38,866 nt of DNA from Anaeromyxobacter soli (GCF_022808855.1 NZ_JAKZLF010000040.1:1-38866), one strand, 5' to 3'; numbered from the stretch's first letter, positions 6,727 through 14,209 are shown. Notes: a model not told the origin generated them from the sequence alone. Numbers and translations are program-made.

Positions 6727-6927
6727 ATGCCCGACGACTTGATGCCTGCCATGCGTGACCTGCTGAACCAGTTCTCGCAGGTGTCGCGTGACAGCTTCTC
6801 TCACCGGCGCGGATCAAGCGAGGCGCGCGAGTATGCGGACCAGATCGAGCGGGGCTACGGCAGCGACGCCGACGCTCGCGTGCGACGCGAGATCGCGCTG
6901 ATCTGCGCCTGGCTGCGGAACCCCTAG
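6727..6927 (+). CDS. Small hypothetical protein
   Basis: A 66-residue, charged, mainly helical product (DDLMPAMRDLLNQFSQVSRD, then a second DARVRREIALICAWLRNP helix). It has a well-formed promoter whose -10 ends 6 nt before the ATG and no ribosome-binding site, consistent with a leaderless message. Divergent from the repeat-protein/ATPase operon. No family recognised; size and placement would suit a regulator or antitoxin-like protein. Confidence 0.5.
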   Translation: MPDDLMPAMRDLLNQFSQVSRDSFSHRRGSSEAREYADQIERGYGSDADARVRREIALICAWLRNP

Positions 6928-7421
6928 ACGGCCACGGATGGCGGCGCCTTTTCGCCCTCCGCCGCGTCGTACTGGACGTGCGCCGCGTCCCGCCTGGCAC
7001 GCCCATGGCGCCTCGGATCACGCGCGAGGCTCCGTGGGCGTAGGTCGAGACGGCGTTCGCCGATCTCGCGAACGGCATGGGTCACCACGGGGCGACAGGG
7101 GCCGCGCTGCCGAACGCGTGGCCGCGCGGCCCGCGCGTGGATCGTCATGCGCGCGGCGGACCCCAGGGCTGAGGCTTCGCGGCGACTGCCATTGGCGGCC
7201 GTGTGTTCTCCTCGATGTCCATCACGACTCGGAGCACGAGCGCCGTCATCGGGCCGGGCGATTTAACGGTGCGACTGTCGCGCTGACGCCTCGCTCGTCC
7301 TGCAAGTGCGGCCTGGAGCGGGCTCCGGAAGATGCGTGGAGGCGATGCGGCGGGGCCGCCGATCGTCTCGGCCACCGCTGATCGCTGACGGATCGTGGAT
7401 GCGGCGCGGCCTCGTCGCTGT
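6928..7421. other. Gap without a supportable gene
   Basis: About 490 nt. Open frames here are Arg/Ser-rich shadows. On the minus strand two fragments look faintly coding in different frames (one ends RRDAAHVQYDAAEGEKAPPS near 6924; a 34-codon one from ATG 7247 contains DIEENTRPPM). They could be relics of a degraded gene. No terminator or clear promoter seen. Confidence 0.3.
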
Positions 7422-8408
7422 CTACCGAAGCGAGGAGGGCGGCTGGATTCCGCGGTCTGCGGCCGCGTCCCAGAAATCGGTCTCATGGACGATCGCGAGC
7501 GAGGCTCCGTTGCGGCGAAGCTGCATCGCCGCTTCGACCTTCCGGCCGTAGCACGAGAATGCCCACGAAAGGCTGCGCTCGGCAGCGACGATCAGGTAGT
7601 CGAGATCCTTCACGACTCGCGGATGCGGAATCCCGCCGAGTCGTGCGACGACCGATTCGATCTGCCGACGGGAGGCGCGGGGAGAGCTTCCCGTTATGCA
7701 AAATCGCTTCTCTTGGAACGTGATCTCCGGTTGCGATGCGCAGATCCCGAAGCGAATGAGTGTCTCGTCGAACGGCGTCTCGAGCACGAGATCACTCGTA
7801 GAGTCAAGGAACCCCTGAGTGAACGCCACCAGGAATTCGTGCTCCTGGGCGTCGATGCGCCTGTCAGCGAGTACGTGCGTGACGACGCTGTCGATCTCGT
7901 CATACGGCCACGTGCCCTTCAGGTTCTCCGCATTCTCGAGCCACTCGCTGAGGCCACTCAGTTCTACGTCGTTGACGACGCCATCGGCACCGATCCCCGC
8001 GAGAAGCCCGTGGAGCCGCTGCATGTCTGCGGTTGCGACCGAGTAGAACGCCGACGGACTTCTCAGCAGCTCGCAGAAATGCAGGATATCTGCGCGCTCT
8101 TCGTCGTCCAGCATGCCGTCGGAGACTGCCTCGCGGACGCGGTCACGAGCCTCGCGGAAGAGGCTGCCGTCGGGTCTGTTCCGTTCCCGTAAGCACCACC
8201 GGTTGAGAGCCATCGCCTCTGCGGCGACGATCCGTCCATCAAGAGCGATGCCGCGAATGAGCCCTTCGAGCTCGTTCACGTCTCGCTCGCGATCCTGGCG
8301 GACACTGAACTTGAGGAAGTCGCGAGAGTCGTACTTGAGGGCGTGGTCGGAGTCGTTCACGAGTCGAGCGTAGCCCCGCGGAACACGTCTGCGCTTGCCC
8401 CCGATCAT
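7422..8408 (-). CDS. TerB-like domain plus BRCT domain protein
   Basis: A 328-residue protein. Residues ~45-195 consist of repeated helical segments with acidic Asp/Gly turns (GIALDGRIVAAEAMALN, SDGMLDDEERADIL, GADGVVNDVELSGL, LADRRIDAQEHEFL), the pattern of tellurite-resistance TerB-like domains. Residues ~234-312 form a BRCT domain like that at the end of NAD-dependent DNA ligase (RFCITGSSPRASRRQIE, VVKDLDYLIVAAE, SWAFSCYGRKVEAA). Start ATG 8408; GTG 8360 is an alternative. BRCT domains bind DNA ends or phosphopeptides; TerB-like domains occur in stress and phage-response proteins. Stand-alone cargo between two cassettes. A role in DNA-damage sensing or defence is inferred. Confidence 0.7.
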   Translation of the reverse strand: MIGGKRRRVPRGYARLVNDSDHALKYDSRDFLKFSVRQDRERDVNELEGLIRGIALDGRIVAAEAMALNRWCLRERNRPDGSLFREARDRVREAVSDGMLDDEERADILHFCELLRSPSAFYSVATADMQRLHGLLAGIGADGVVNDVELSGLSEWLENAENLKGTWPYDEIDSVVTHVLADRRIDAQEHEFLVAFTQGFLDSTSDLVLETPFDETLIRFGICASQPEITFQEKRFCITGSSPRASRRQIESVVARLGGIPHPRVVKDLDYLIVAAERSLSWAFSCYGRKVEAAMQLRRNGASLAIVHETDFWDAAADRGIQPPSSLR

Positions 8409-8493
8409 CCCCGCACCAAACCGCCGCTCAGGGCGACGTGACGCCGCACCCGCTCCGTGGGCGTCGAGGACGCCGCCCGCCCGCCCCGTTCTG

Positions 8494-8551
8494 GTGACAC
8501 TCGCCGCTTGTCTCGGCGCTGACGCGTGTCATCGCGTCGGCGGTGTGTCAC
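8494..8551. promoter_or_regulatory. GTGACAC / GTGTCAC inverted repeat upstream of recombinase promoter
   Basis: GTGACAC at 8494-8500, its reverse complement GTGTCAC at 8545-8551, and a partial GTGTCA copy at 8526-8531, in the gap between the BRCT gene and the recombinase operon. Candidate operator. Confidence 0.25.
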
Positions 8552-8617
8552 GGGGACGTGCGTCCTGATGACGGGCAAGCCCACCGAAGCGCCTCCGGCA
8601 GCGTGGGGGGCGGGGTG

Positions 8618-8646
8618 TTGACGTTCGGCCCGCTTGCCACTAGCCT
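8618..8646 (+). promoter_or_regulatory. Sigma-70 promoter of the recombinase operon
   Basis: TTGACG (8618-8623), 17 bp, TAGCCT (8641-8646). Close to consensus with ideal spacing, 52 nt upstream of the first ATG (8698). Confidence 0.75.
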
Positions 8647-8678
8647 ACTGGATAGCCAGTTACCCGGAATGTCGGGTA
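8647..8678. promoter_or_regulatory. Two small palindromes just after the -10 (candidate operator)
   Basis: ACTGG-ATAG-CCAGT at 8647-8660 and TACCCG-GAATGT-CGGGTA at 8661-8678 lie back to back across the expected transcription start. The first palindrome overlaps a segment that recurs upstream of the RHH gene (10167), so the RHH protein or an XRE repressor may bind here. Confidence 0.45.
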
Positions 8679-8697
8679 GCCGGCGCCGGAGGCAGCG

Positions 8698-8926
8698 ATG
8701 GCTAAGGGGTTCAGCGAGTTCCGGGCGGAGGCGGCGGCGTTCGTGGCGGCATACGGCCGGCGCGCCCGAGCACGTGATCGTGCGCGGCGCGGCCTTCACC
8801 GCCGTCCTCGACGGCGCCGCCCTCGCCTGGCGGGTGAACGTGGGCGGCGTGTGGGTCGGCCCCTTCACGAGCCTGGCGCTCGCGTTCGGCTGCCCCCGGG
8901 CCGCGAAGCTCGGGGAGGCAGCGTGA
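8698..8926 (+). pseudogene. Small protein upstream of recombinase (apparent frameshift)
   Basis: ATG 8698 has GGAGG at good spacing and starts MAKGFSEFRAEAAAFVAAYG, but after about 20 codons this frame turns Arg-rich. The +1 frame takes over with EHVIVRGAAFTAVLDGAALA and WRVNVGGVWVGPFTSLALAF, ending at TGA 8924-8926 in a GTGA overlap with the recombinase. Together they would give a ~76-residue protein. A single-base change near 8755-8765 is the simplest explanation. Function unknown; the coupling to the recombinase suggests a recombination accessory protein. Confidence 0.45.
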
Positions 8927-9657
8927 TCCGCGCCGTCGGCTACATCCGTGTCTCGACCGACGGCCAGGCGGAGGAGGGCGTGTCGCTCGAGGCGCAACGC
9001 GCGAAGCTGCAGGCGTTCGCCGTTGCGTCCGACCTGGGACTTGTCGCGATCCGCGAGGACGCTGGGGTGTCGGCGAAGACGCTCGCCCGGCCCGGCCTAC
9101 AGGCGGCGCTCGCAGACCTGCGCGAAGGCCGCGCCGACGCGCTGCTCGTCACGAAGCTCGACCGGCTCACCCGGTCCGTGCGCGACCTGGGGTCACTCGT
9201 GGAGGCGTACTTCGCGGCCCGCTTCTCACTCCTCTCGATCGCGGACTCCGTCGACACGCGGACCGCCGGCGGGCGGCTCGTTCTTCACGTCCTCGCGAGC
9301 GTGAGTCAGTGGGAGCGCGAGGCCATCGGCGAACGGACTCGGGACGCGCTTGCGCACCTGAAGGCAAAGGGCGTCCGAATCGGCGGCGAGGCGCTCGGGT
9401 GGCGGCGCACGACGGAGACGGACGCCGAGGGGCGACGGGTCTGGACCCCGGACCTCCAGGAGCAGGCGACCGCGCAGCGCATCCGCGAGCTGCGCGACGC
9501 GGGCCGCTCGCTGCGACACATCTGCGTGGTACTCGTCGCCGAGGGGCGCCCCACGAAACGCGGCGGCCGCTGGCAGCCGCAAACCGTCGCGCAGGTCCTG
9601 GCGCGGCACAACCCGACCCCGGCGGCGCCGGCGGTCGATCCAAGGAGAGCAGCATGA
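8923..9657 (+). CDS. Serine recombinase (resolvase/invertase family)
   Basis: A 244-residue protein from GTG 8923. Residues 1-140 are a resolvase domain: GYIRVSTDGQAEEGVSLEAQ with catalytic Ser11, the DALLVTKLDRLTRSVRDL motif and GGRLVLHVLASVSQWEREAI with the conserved Glu-Arg. A C-terminal ~95 residues (GWRRTTETDAEG... IRELRDAGRSLRHICVVLVA ... WQPQTVAQVLAR) form a short recombinase/HTH domain, far smaller than in large serine integrases. It acts on site-specific DNA exchange, probably inversion or resolution within the element, since a separate tyrosine integrase is present. Coupled to the genes before (GTGA) and after (ATGA). Confidence 0.9.
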   Translation: MIRAVGYIRVSTDGQAEEGVSLEAQRAKLQAFAVASDLGLVAIREDAGVSAKTLARPGLQAALADLREGRADALLVTKLDRLTRSVRDLGSLVEAYFAARFSLLSIADSVDTRTAGGRLVLHVLASVSQWEREAIGERTRDALAHLKAKGVRIGGEALGWRRTTETDAEGRRVWTPDLQEQATAQRIRELRDAGRSLRHICVVLVAEGRPTKRGGRWQPQTVAQVLARHNPTPAAPAVDPRRAA

Positions 9658-10136
9658 CCACGAAGACGACCCCCACTCCCGAGACCTGGGCCGCCGCGCG
9701 GCGCGACTTCCACCGAGACCCCGACACGCGGCCCCGGGCGCTCGGGAAGCTGGCGCGCGCGCACGGGCTCCGACTCGCCGAGCTGCGGGAGCGGATCGAG
9801 CGGGACCGCTGGGATCTGGAGGTCCGACAGGCGGCCGCCGCGCGCCGGGCCTCGGACAACGCGCGTCGGCTCGCACGCGGGAGGCGCCACGCGCTTCGCG
9901 AGATCGAGAAGCTGACGCCGCTGCTCCGCAAGGACCCCACGGACCCGCGCACGTTGCGCGCCGTCGCTCTGGCCGCGTTCCAGGCCGGCCGCATCTTGAC
10001 AGCGCTCTACGGCGTGGGGGCGAACCTGGCCGAGGACCGCCGGGACCAGGTGCTCGCTCAGCGGGGCGCCCCGGTCTCGTACCAGCACCCTTGGGGCGGG
10101 CTCCCCGCGAGGCGCCGCGCGTCGTGGGCGAGCTAG
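9654..10136 (+). CDS. Helix-turn-helix protein, terminase-small-subunit-like
   Basis: A 160-residue product starting in an ATGA overlap with the recombinase. N-terminal ~60 residues (TWAAARRDFHRDPDTRPRAL, then KLARAHGLRLAELRERIERD) resemble the HTH of phage small terminase subunits or homeodomain-like DNA-binding proteins. The rest is a long basic helix and a helical LRAVALAAFQAGRILTALYG segment. DNA binding is likely; the precise role (packaging, recombination accessory) is not determinable. Confidence 0.5.
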   Translation: MTTKTTPTPETWAAARRDFHRDPDTRPRALGKLARAHGLRLAELRERIERDRWDLEVRQAAAARRASDNARRLARGRRHALREIEKLTPLLRKDPTDPRTLRAVALAAFQAGRILTALYGVGANLAEDRRDQVLAQRGAPVSYQHPWGGLPARRRASWAS

Positions 10137-10164
10137 CGCGCGGACGTCCGCGTCGGGGCGGCAT

Positions 10165-10183
10165 GCTAGCCTACTGGGATGCC
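10165..10183 (+). promoter_or_regulatory. TAGCCT -10 and shared motif before the RHH gene
   Basis: TAGCCT (10167-10172) lies 6 nt before ATG 10179, giving an essentially leaderless message. The block CTAGCCTACTGGGATGCC is nearly the same as CTAGCCTACTGGATAGCC at 8640-8657 in the recombinase promoter. No clear -35 seen. Confidence 0.45.
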
Positions 10184-10454
10184 GATGAAGCGAGTGAAGA
10201 AGGCGAGCGTGAAGCGAACCGAACAGGAGCGGAGCGCGGCTGAGGAGGTGCGGCCGCGCTCGCCGCTCTATCGGGGATTCGTCAAGACTATGTTCTCGCT
10301 GGAGCCGTCGCAGCTCGAGAGCCTGCGCGTCGAGGCGAAGAAGATCGCGGACGAGGACCCGGACGTGATCGCCGGGCGCAAGACAGCGAGGCCTGACGCG
10401 AGCGCCCTCGTCCGCGAGGCCATCGACGAATGGCTCGAGAAGCGGAGTCGGTGA
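10179..10454 (+). CDS. Ribbon-helix-helix (Arc/CopG-like) protein
   Basis: A 91-residue, Lys/Arg-rich product. The middle-to-end part KTMFSLEPSQLESLRVEAKK and ASALVREAIDEWLEKR has the strand-helix-helix pattern of RHH repressors. ATG 10179 or 10185 could start it; no ribosome-binding site, consistent with the close -10. The start region carries the motif shared with the recombinase promoter, so autoregulation and control of the recombinase operon is a reasonable inference. Next gene begins 2 nt after its stop. Confidence 0.6.
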   Translation: MPMKRVKKASVKRTEQERSAAEEVRPRSPLYRGFVKTMFSLEPSQLESLRVEAKKIADEDPDVIAGRKTARPDASALVREAIDEWLEKRSR

Positions 10455-10455
10455 G

Positions 10456-11076
10456 GTGGCGTGGGGTCTCGAGAAGTGGGCGCAGCTCGGTGATGCCGTC
10501 GGGGGGCTCGCAACCCTAGGTGGCCTCGTGTTCGCCGTCGTCAGCGTGAACCGCTGGCGCAGGGAGCGCCTCGACGAGAGGCGTGCAGAGGCCGCCGGGC
10601 GGGCGTACGTAGCGCTGAGCCGCGCGTGTGACTCGCTCGCGTTCTGGGCGGATGGTTGCGCGGCGTTCCTCGTGAGCCACCGCTCGGACCGCCCCTTTGC
10701 GGGTGAGGACTTCGCGCTATATCGGTCGCACAACGAACTGGGCCAGAGGAGCTCCCGCGAGGCGCTGAACGATCTGCGCCAGCTTGTGGAGTCCAGCTCG
10801 GTGTACCTGGACGAGCCCGAATTGAAGCTGCTGTTGGAAGCCGAGCCGATCTGGCAGGCGCTCCGCACCGATGCGGCACCGGTCGGCGCGACTGACAAGC
10901 GGCTGAGTGACCCGATCATCGACAAGATGTGCGCGCGGTTCGACGGGTACGCAGCGAATGCTCGCGCACTACTCGACCGAGGCTCCGTCCTGCGAGACGT
11001 CGGGCGGTACCGGATCGCCCGTCGATCTCGCACTCGGCGGAGCAGCGCAGCGGAACGTGAGGAGGGGATGACGTGA
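10456..11076 (+). CDS. Membrane-anchored protein, first of a tandem paralogue pair
   Basis: A 206-residue product from GTG 10456. One N-terminal membrane segment (AVGGLATLGGLVFAVVSVNR) is followed by the charged RWRRERLDERRAEAAG helix and a cytoplasmic helical domain. The next gene has the same layout and the shared motif GxVFAVxSVxRWRxExxDERR, so they are diverged duplicates. Located between the RHH gene and AbiTii protein; ends in a coupled overlap with the second paralogue (11073-11076). Unrecognised family; membrane-linked sensor or effector role in a defence cassette is inferred from context only. Confidence 0.55.
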   Translation: MAWGLEKWAQLGDAVGGLATLGGLVFAVVSVNRWRRERLDERRAEAAGRAYVALSRACDSLAFWADGCAAFLVSHRSDRPFAGEDFALYRSHNELGQRSSREALNDLRQLVESSSVYLDEPELKLLLEAEPIWQALRTDAAPVGATDKRLSDPIIDKMCARFDGYAANARALLDRGSVLRDVGRYRIARRSRTRRSSAAEREEGMT

Positions 11077-11747
11077 CCCTGCTGCGGGATGCGGCGGCAA
11101 CCGCCGTGAACGCGGTTCGCGCGCTGGTGGACCTCGTATCGAGCGACGCCGGCGCGAACGTCGCCACTGTCGCCGGCGTCCTGTTCGCGGTTTTCAGCGT
11201 TCAGCGTTGGCGCGTCGAGAAGAGGGACGAGCGCCGCGGCGAGGCGGCCGCTGAAGCTCTCGGGGGGCTGCTGATGTTCTGCGACAAGCTCGGCGACTGG
11301 ATTTCGATGATCGAGATCGCCGTCCGCCCGGTCGCCGGGCCGCCCTCCGATGACCGCACTGCCCTGATCGCTGAGACGGCGCGGCTCCTACGCGTCGCCC
11401 GAACGGAGATCGAGGCGTATCGCGAGGGGCTCCACGAGGCCGCCAGGCGAGCCCGCGCGTACCTGGTCCCTCTAGAGATTGAGTCGCTGAACGCGGCCTA
11501 TGGGATCTACAGCCAGATCTCTTTCCGGCTGGACGCGGAGCCCGAGCTGCGCGCAGCCGGTGGCGGATCACCCGACGAGCGATTTCGGAGGAACGTCGCA
11601 GAGCTCCGGGAAGCGCGCGGCCGTATCCAGGCACGTGGCGAGGAGACCCTCCGACGGATCGCTCGTCACGAGGACTCGACCCTCGTCGCGCGCATTCGAG
11701 CTCGTCTGCGGCGGCGGGAGACACTGAACAAGGCGTTTCGCCTGTGA
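11073..11747 (+). CDS. Membrane-anchored protein, second of a tandem paralogue pair
   Basis: A 224-residue product from GTG 11073, overlapping the upstream stop. N-terminal amphipathic helix, then a membrane segment (NVATVAGVLFAVFSVQRWRV) and the RWRVEKRDERRGEAAAEA helix shared with the upstream gene, followed by a cytoplasmic helical domain with a Arg-rich C-terminal helix. The membrane segment lies ~30 residues further from the N-terminus than in its paralogue. Function unknown; same cassette as AbiTii. Confidence 0.55.
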   Translation: MTLLRDAAATAVNAVRALVDLVSSDAGANVATVAGVLFAVFSVQRWRVEKRDERRGEAAAEALGGLLMFCDKLGDWISMIEIAVRPVAGPPSDDRTALIAETARLLRVARTEIEAYREGLHEAARRARAYLVPLEIESLNAAYGIYSQISFRLDAEPELRAAGGGSPDERFRRNVAELREARGRIQARGEETLRRIARHEDSTLVARIRARLRRRETLNKAFRL

Positions 11748-11759
11748 GCCGAACGGCTC
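11746..11759 (+). terminator. Short hairpin at the stop codon (possible weak terminator)
   Basis: GAGCCG-AA-CGGCTC, a 6-bp stem with a 2-nt loop overlapping the stop of the second paralogue, 20 nt before the AbiTii gene. No T-run follows, so an attenuator or mRNA-stability element is as likely as a terminator. Confidence 0.3.
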
Positions 11760-11779
11760 GCTGACAACGGGGACTCGAA

Positions 11780-12709
11780 ATGCCTTCACTACTCGAGCAA
11801 CTGCAGCGGGAAGCGCTCGATTCATCCACCTCCGTCGCGAGCCTCCTTCGCAAATTGAAGGTCGCGGCCGTGATGCTCGAGAAGGAGGACGCTGTAACTT
11901 GGGTCGATCATGAGCTCAGCGGGTATCCGGAGGACGCGGAACTCCCCGCGTATCGCGTCATCAGGGGGAGGCCGCAATTCTTGAATCCGATGGTCGGGTG
12001 GTGCCCCCTCATGGTCAACGACTCCCATGGTCGCGAGCTGATGTCTAGGCACCGGGCACGGCAACGCATCTCCGAACTCGAAGAACTCGCGCGTCAGTCC
12101 GCCTCGGAAGGCGGATTGGTGGTTCCGTACCCTAGCGCCCTGATTCAGGACATCGAGCGGAGCGTTGGGTTCGAGATCGGTGGAGCCGGCGTCGCCGTCG
12201 AGAGAAGTACCGTCGTCGGGATTCTCGACGCAGTTCGCACACGCGCGCTCGATTGGGCTCTCGCACTGTGGAGGGCCGGCGTGCGGGGTGAGGAATCAGG
12301 GTCGTTCTCACGCGGCGACCGAGAGGCCGCGTCGACCGTGATGTACAACGTCGTAGTCGGCGGGCCCTTCACTGGCAACGTCGGGTCGGTAAGCGGCGGC
12401 GCGACGGTTCATGCGACGCATGTCGGCCCCGCAACCGTCGAAACCCTTACGCAGCTCGCCAGCCAGATCGAACAGCACGCGGGCGAGATGAGCTTGTCCG
12501 AACCGGAACGTGGACGGCTCGAGCGCGACGTCGCTGAACTGCGCCAAGAGATCAGGCGGCCGGCGCCCGATGTCTCCGTGCTCGGGCGCGTTCTCAGCAG
12601 CATCCGTGCGATCGCGGAGAACGCGGCGGGCGGTCTTATCGCCTCCGGGATTCTGCACGTGATGGCGAGACCGGAGATCGCCGCGCTGATCCAGCGCGTC
12701 GGGCAGTAA
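11780..12709 (+). CDS. AbiTii-family protein (abortive-infection domain)
   Basis: A 309-residue protein. The N-terminal ~50 residues LLEQLQREALDSSTSVASLL then RKLKVAAVMLEKEDAVTWVDHELSGY match the AbiTii domain, known from abortive-infection and other phage-resistance loci. Residues ~195-215 contain a VVVGGPFTGNVGSVSGGATV beta-turn segment frequent in this family, then a helical C-terminus and a hydrophobic end segment (AAGGLIASGILHVM). ATG 11780 follows GGGGA. It ends the RHH-paralogue pair-AbiTii series; the two membrane-anchored paralogues upstream are likely functional partners. The family is recognised; the mechanism is unknown. Confidence 0.75.
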   Translation: MPSLLEQLQREALDSSTSVASLLRKLKVAAVMLEKEDAVTWVDHELSGYPEDAELPAYRVIRGRPQFLNPMVGWCPLMVNDSHGRELMSRHRARQRISELEELARQSASEGGLVVPYPSALIQDIERSVGFEIGGAGVAVERSTVVGILDAVRTRALDWALALWRAGVRGEESGSFSRGDREAASTVMYNVVVGGPFTGNVGSVSGGATVHATHVGPATVETLTQLASQIEQHAGEMSLSEPERGRLERDVAELRQEIRRPAPDVSVLGRVLSSIRAIAENAAGGLIASGILHVMARPEIAALIQRVGQ

Positions 12710-12817
12710 ACGGCGGCTGGCACAGGAAGAGGCGTGAGGAGCAGGGCCCCGCGTTCGTCGACGAGAACGAGCGCATGCCGATCGAGAGCGGGTCGCGAGC
12801 AACGAGGAGCCGTAACG

Positions 12818-13333
12818 ATGGCAGGCGCAACGTACTTCCTGACCGGCACTCATACGCGCGTGCTCGTGAAGCGCGAGGGCGGCCGTGTGCACGAGCTCGC
12901 CGACGGCGCATGGGTCGAGACAGACCGCTACTTGGGCACCGGCGCGACGCCGATCCCAGCCAGGAGCGCCGAGCGCTTCATCGCCACGCGCACGCGGGCG
13001 GCATCGAGCCAGCTGCCGCCATCGCCGCAGCACGAGGCCCCCGCGCGCGCGTCGGGCGGGCTTGTGCTCTACGGCGCCGCAGCGCGCCGCATGCTGGCGT
13101 TTGCTGCCGCGTCCAGGCGCGGCGAGTTCGGCGCGGAGCTGCAGGAGCTCGGCGAGGAGATCCTGTCGTTCGTCGAGGCGGACGCCGAGCGCCGTGACCT
13201 CCAGCGTGCGCGTCGCGGGCAGCTGGCGCTGCCGAACGTCCTCGCGGGGCGCTGCTACCCGACGCTCCCCAGGTGGCGGCTTCGGCGGCCGTCTCCGACA
13301 ACGCGCAACGGATCGGAATTGCTCGCTTCTTAA
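12818..13333 (+). CDS. Hypothetical protein of the integration module
   Basis: A 171-residue product from ATG 12818, with GAGGAG 7-8 nt upstream. N-terminal ~50 residues are beta-like (ATYFLTGTHTRVLVKREGGR); a helical part follows (ARRMLAFAAASRRGEFGAEL, then QELGEEILSFVEADAERRDL) and the last 40 residues are Arg/Pro/Ser-rich and less convincing. No family recognised. Short gap on either side; sits just before the repressor-integrase operon. Confidence 0.4.
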   Translation: MAGATYFLTGTHTRVLVKREGGRVHELADGAWVETDRYLGTGATPIPARSAERFIATRTRAASSQLPPSPQHEAPARASGGLVLYGAAARRMLAFAAASRRGEFGAELQELGEEILSFVEADAERRDLQRARRGQLALPNVLAGRCYPTLPRWRLRRPSPTTRNGSELLAS

Positions 13334-13375
13334 GGGAATATGCGTCCGTACTTGACGCGTAAGTGCCGGTAATCG

Positions 13376-13404
13376 TTGACGTTTCGGTTGTTGGGCGGCA
13401 AAGT
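13376..13404 (+). promoter_or_regulatory. Candidate promoter of the repressor-integrase operon
   Basis: TTGACG (13376-13381), 17 bp, then CAAAGT (13399-13404), only 7 nt before ATG 13412; no ribosome-binding site, so a leaderless start is plausible. A second TTGACG is at 13352-13357, 24 bp upstream, and may be an operator half or a competing promoter. Confidence 0.4.
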
Positions 13405-13411
13405 TGGCAAC

Positions 13412-13624
13412 ATGAATAACGCTAACGCTACGCCTGACGCCCTGAGCCCGCTGCGCGCCGCGAGGCTCCGCGCCGGCATGAGCATGGAGCAGCTCGCCGT
13501 GAAGGCGGGCATCGGGCGCGCGACGTTGTACTGGGCTGAGAAGGCTCCACAGCGAATGTCCGACCGGACCGCGCGCGCCGTCGCGAAGGTCCTTCGCGTC
13601 AGCGTCGAGGAGCTCCGGCCGTGA
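13412..13624 (+). CDS. XRE-family (Cro/CI-like) repressor
   Basis: A 70-residue HTH protein. LRAARLRAGMSMEQLAVKAG, then GRATLYWAEKAPQRMSDRTA and VAKVLRVSVEELRP, is a complete XRE HTH with no extra domain. ATG 13412 is chosen over the in-frame codon at 13376, whose residues before it are not HTH-like. Stop and next start overlap (GTGA, 13621-13624). As first gene of the operon that ends in the integrase, it probably controls excision/integration genes. Confidence 0.8.
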   Translation: MNNANATPDALSPLRAARLRAGMSMEQLAVKAGIGRATLYWAEKAPQRMSDRTARAVAKVLRVSVEELRP

Positions 13625-13827
13625 TCGCCCTCCCGATCGACCCGCGCGCGCTGACGGCTCACGGTCTGACGCCGCGGGACCTTACGCACGCGCCCCCCGG
13701 CACCGTGGTCATCGTTCTCGACGGGACCGCGCTGCGCGTCACCGCCGAGGGCGCGCTGGATCCCGTAGTCTCGTTCGGCTTCCGGTCGATCGCCAGCGAC
13801 CCGGCGGCGTCGCGGAGGGCAGCATGA
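13621..13827 (+). CDS. Small ORF between repressor and excisionase
   Basis: A 68-residue product coupled on both sides by 4-nt overlaps (GTGA, ATGA). A short beta-rich stretch GTVVIVLDGTALRVTAEG stands out. No family recognised. The tight coupling supports translation. Confidence 0.45.
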   Translation: MIALPIDPRALTAHGLTPRDLTHAPPGTVVIVLDGTALRVTAEGALDPVVSFGFRSIASDPAASRRAA

Positions 13828-14207
13828 GCCCCGAGGCCGTGCTCGGTCCATCCCTAGCAGGAGCCGTGCGCGAGATCGTGCGCCAGGAGCTCGCCGCGCG
13901 CGGCGCCGCGGCTCCGACGTCGCCGGCGACGCCGGAGCTGATCTCGCCGGAGGAGGCGGCGCGCCGGTTCAAGGGGCGGCCCTCCGCGGACACGATCCGG
14001 AGTCTCATCCATCGCGGCCTCGTCAAACGTCGTGTCGTCAGCGAGGTCCGAGACGGGGGGCGTCCGAGCTACCTCGTGACCGTCGACGAGGTCCTCGTCG
14101 CGCTCGAGGCGAGCGGCAAGGCGGCGTCGGAGACCGAGCCGGTGGACCTCGAGGCCGCCCGGGCCCGAGCGCGCGAGCGCGCGGGGAAGACGAGGGGAGG
14201 GCGGTAG
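13824..14207 (+). CDS. Excisionase-like helix-turn-helix protein
   Basis: A 127-residue product from ATG 13824. After a helical N-terminus (AGAVREIVRQELAARGAAAP), a winged-HTH stretch ISPEEAARRFKGRPSADTIR then HRGLVKRRVV and SYLVTVDEVLVALEA follows the pattern of MerR-like/excisionase DNA-binding domains. The C-terminal helix is charged. Two bases separate it from the integrase, so it is the likely directionality factor. Family resemblance, not a definite match. Confidence 0.6.
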   Translation: MSPEAVLGPSLAGAVREIVRQELAARGAAAPTSPATPELISPEEAARRFKGRPSADTIRSLIHRGLVKRRVVSEVRDGGRPSYLVTVDEVLVALEASGKAASETEPVDLEAARARARERAGKTRGGR

Positions 14208-14209
14208 CG

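Noticed and set aside
6938-7381. 147-codon plus-strand open frame in the gap after the 66-aa gene
   Set aside because: Arg/His/Gly-rich with no fold signal and no ribosome-binding site; typical shadow.
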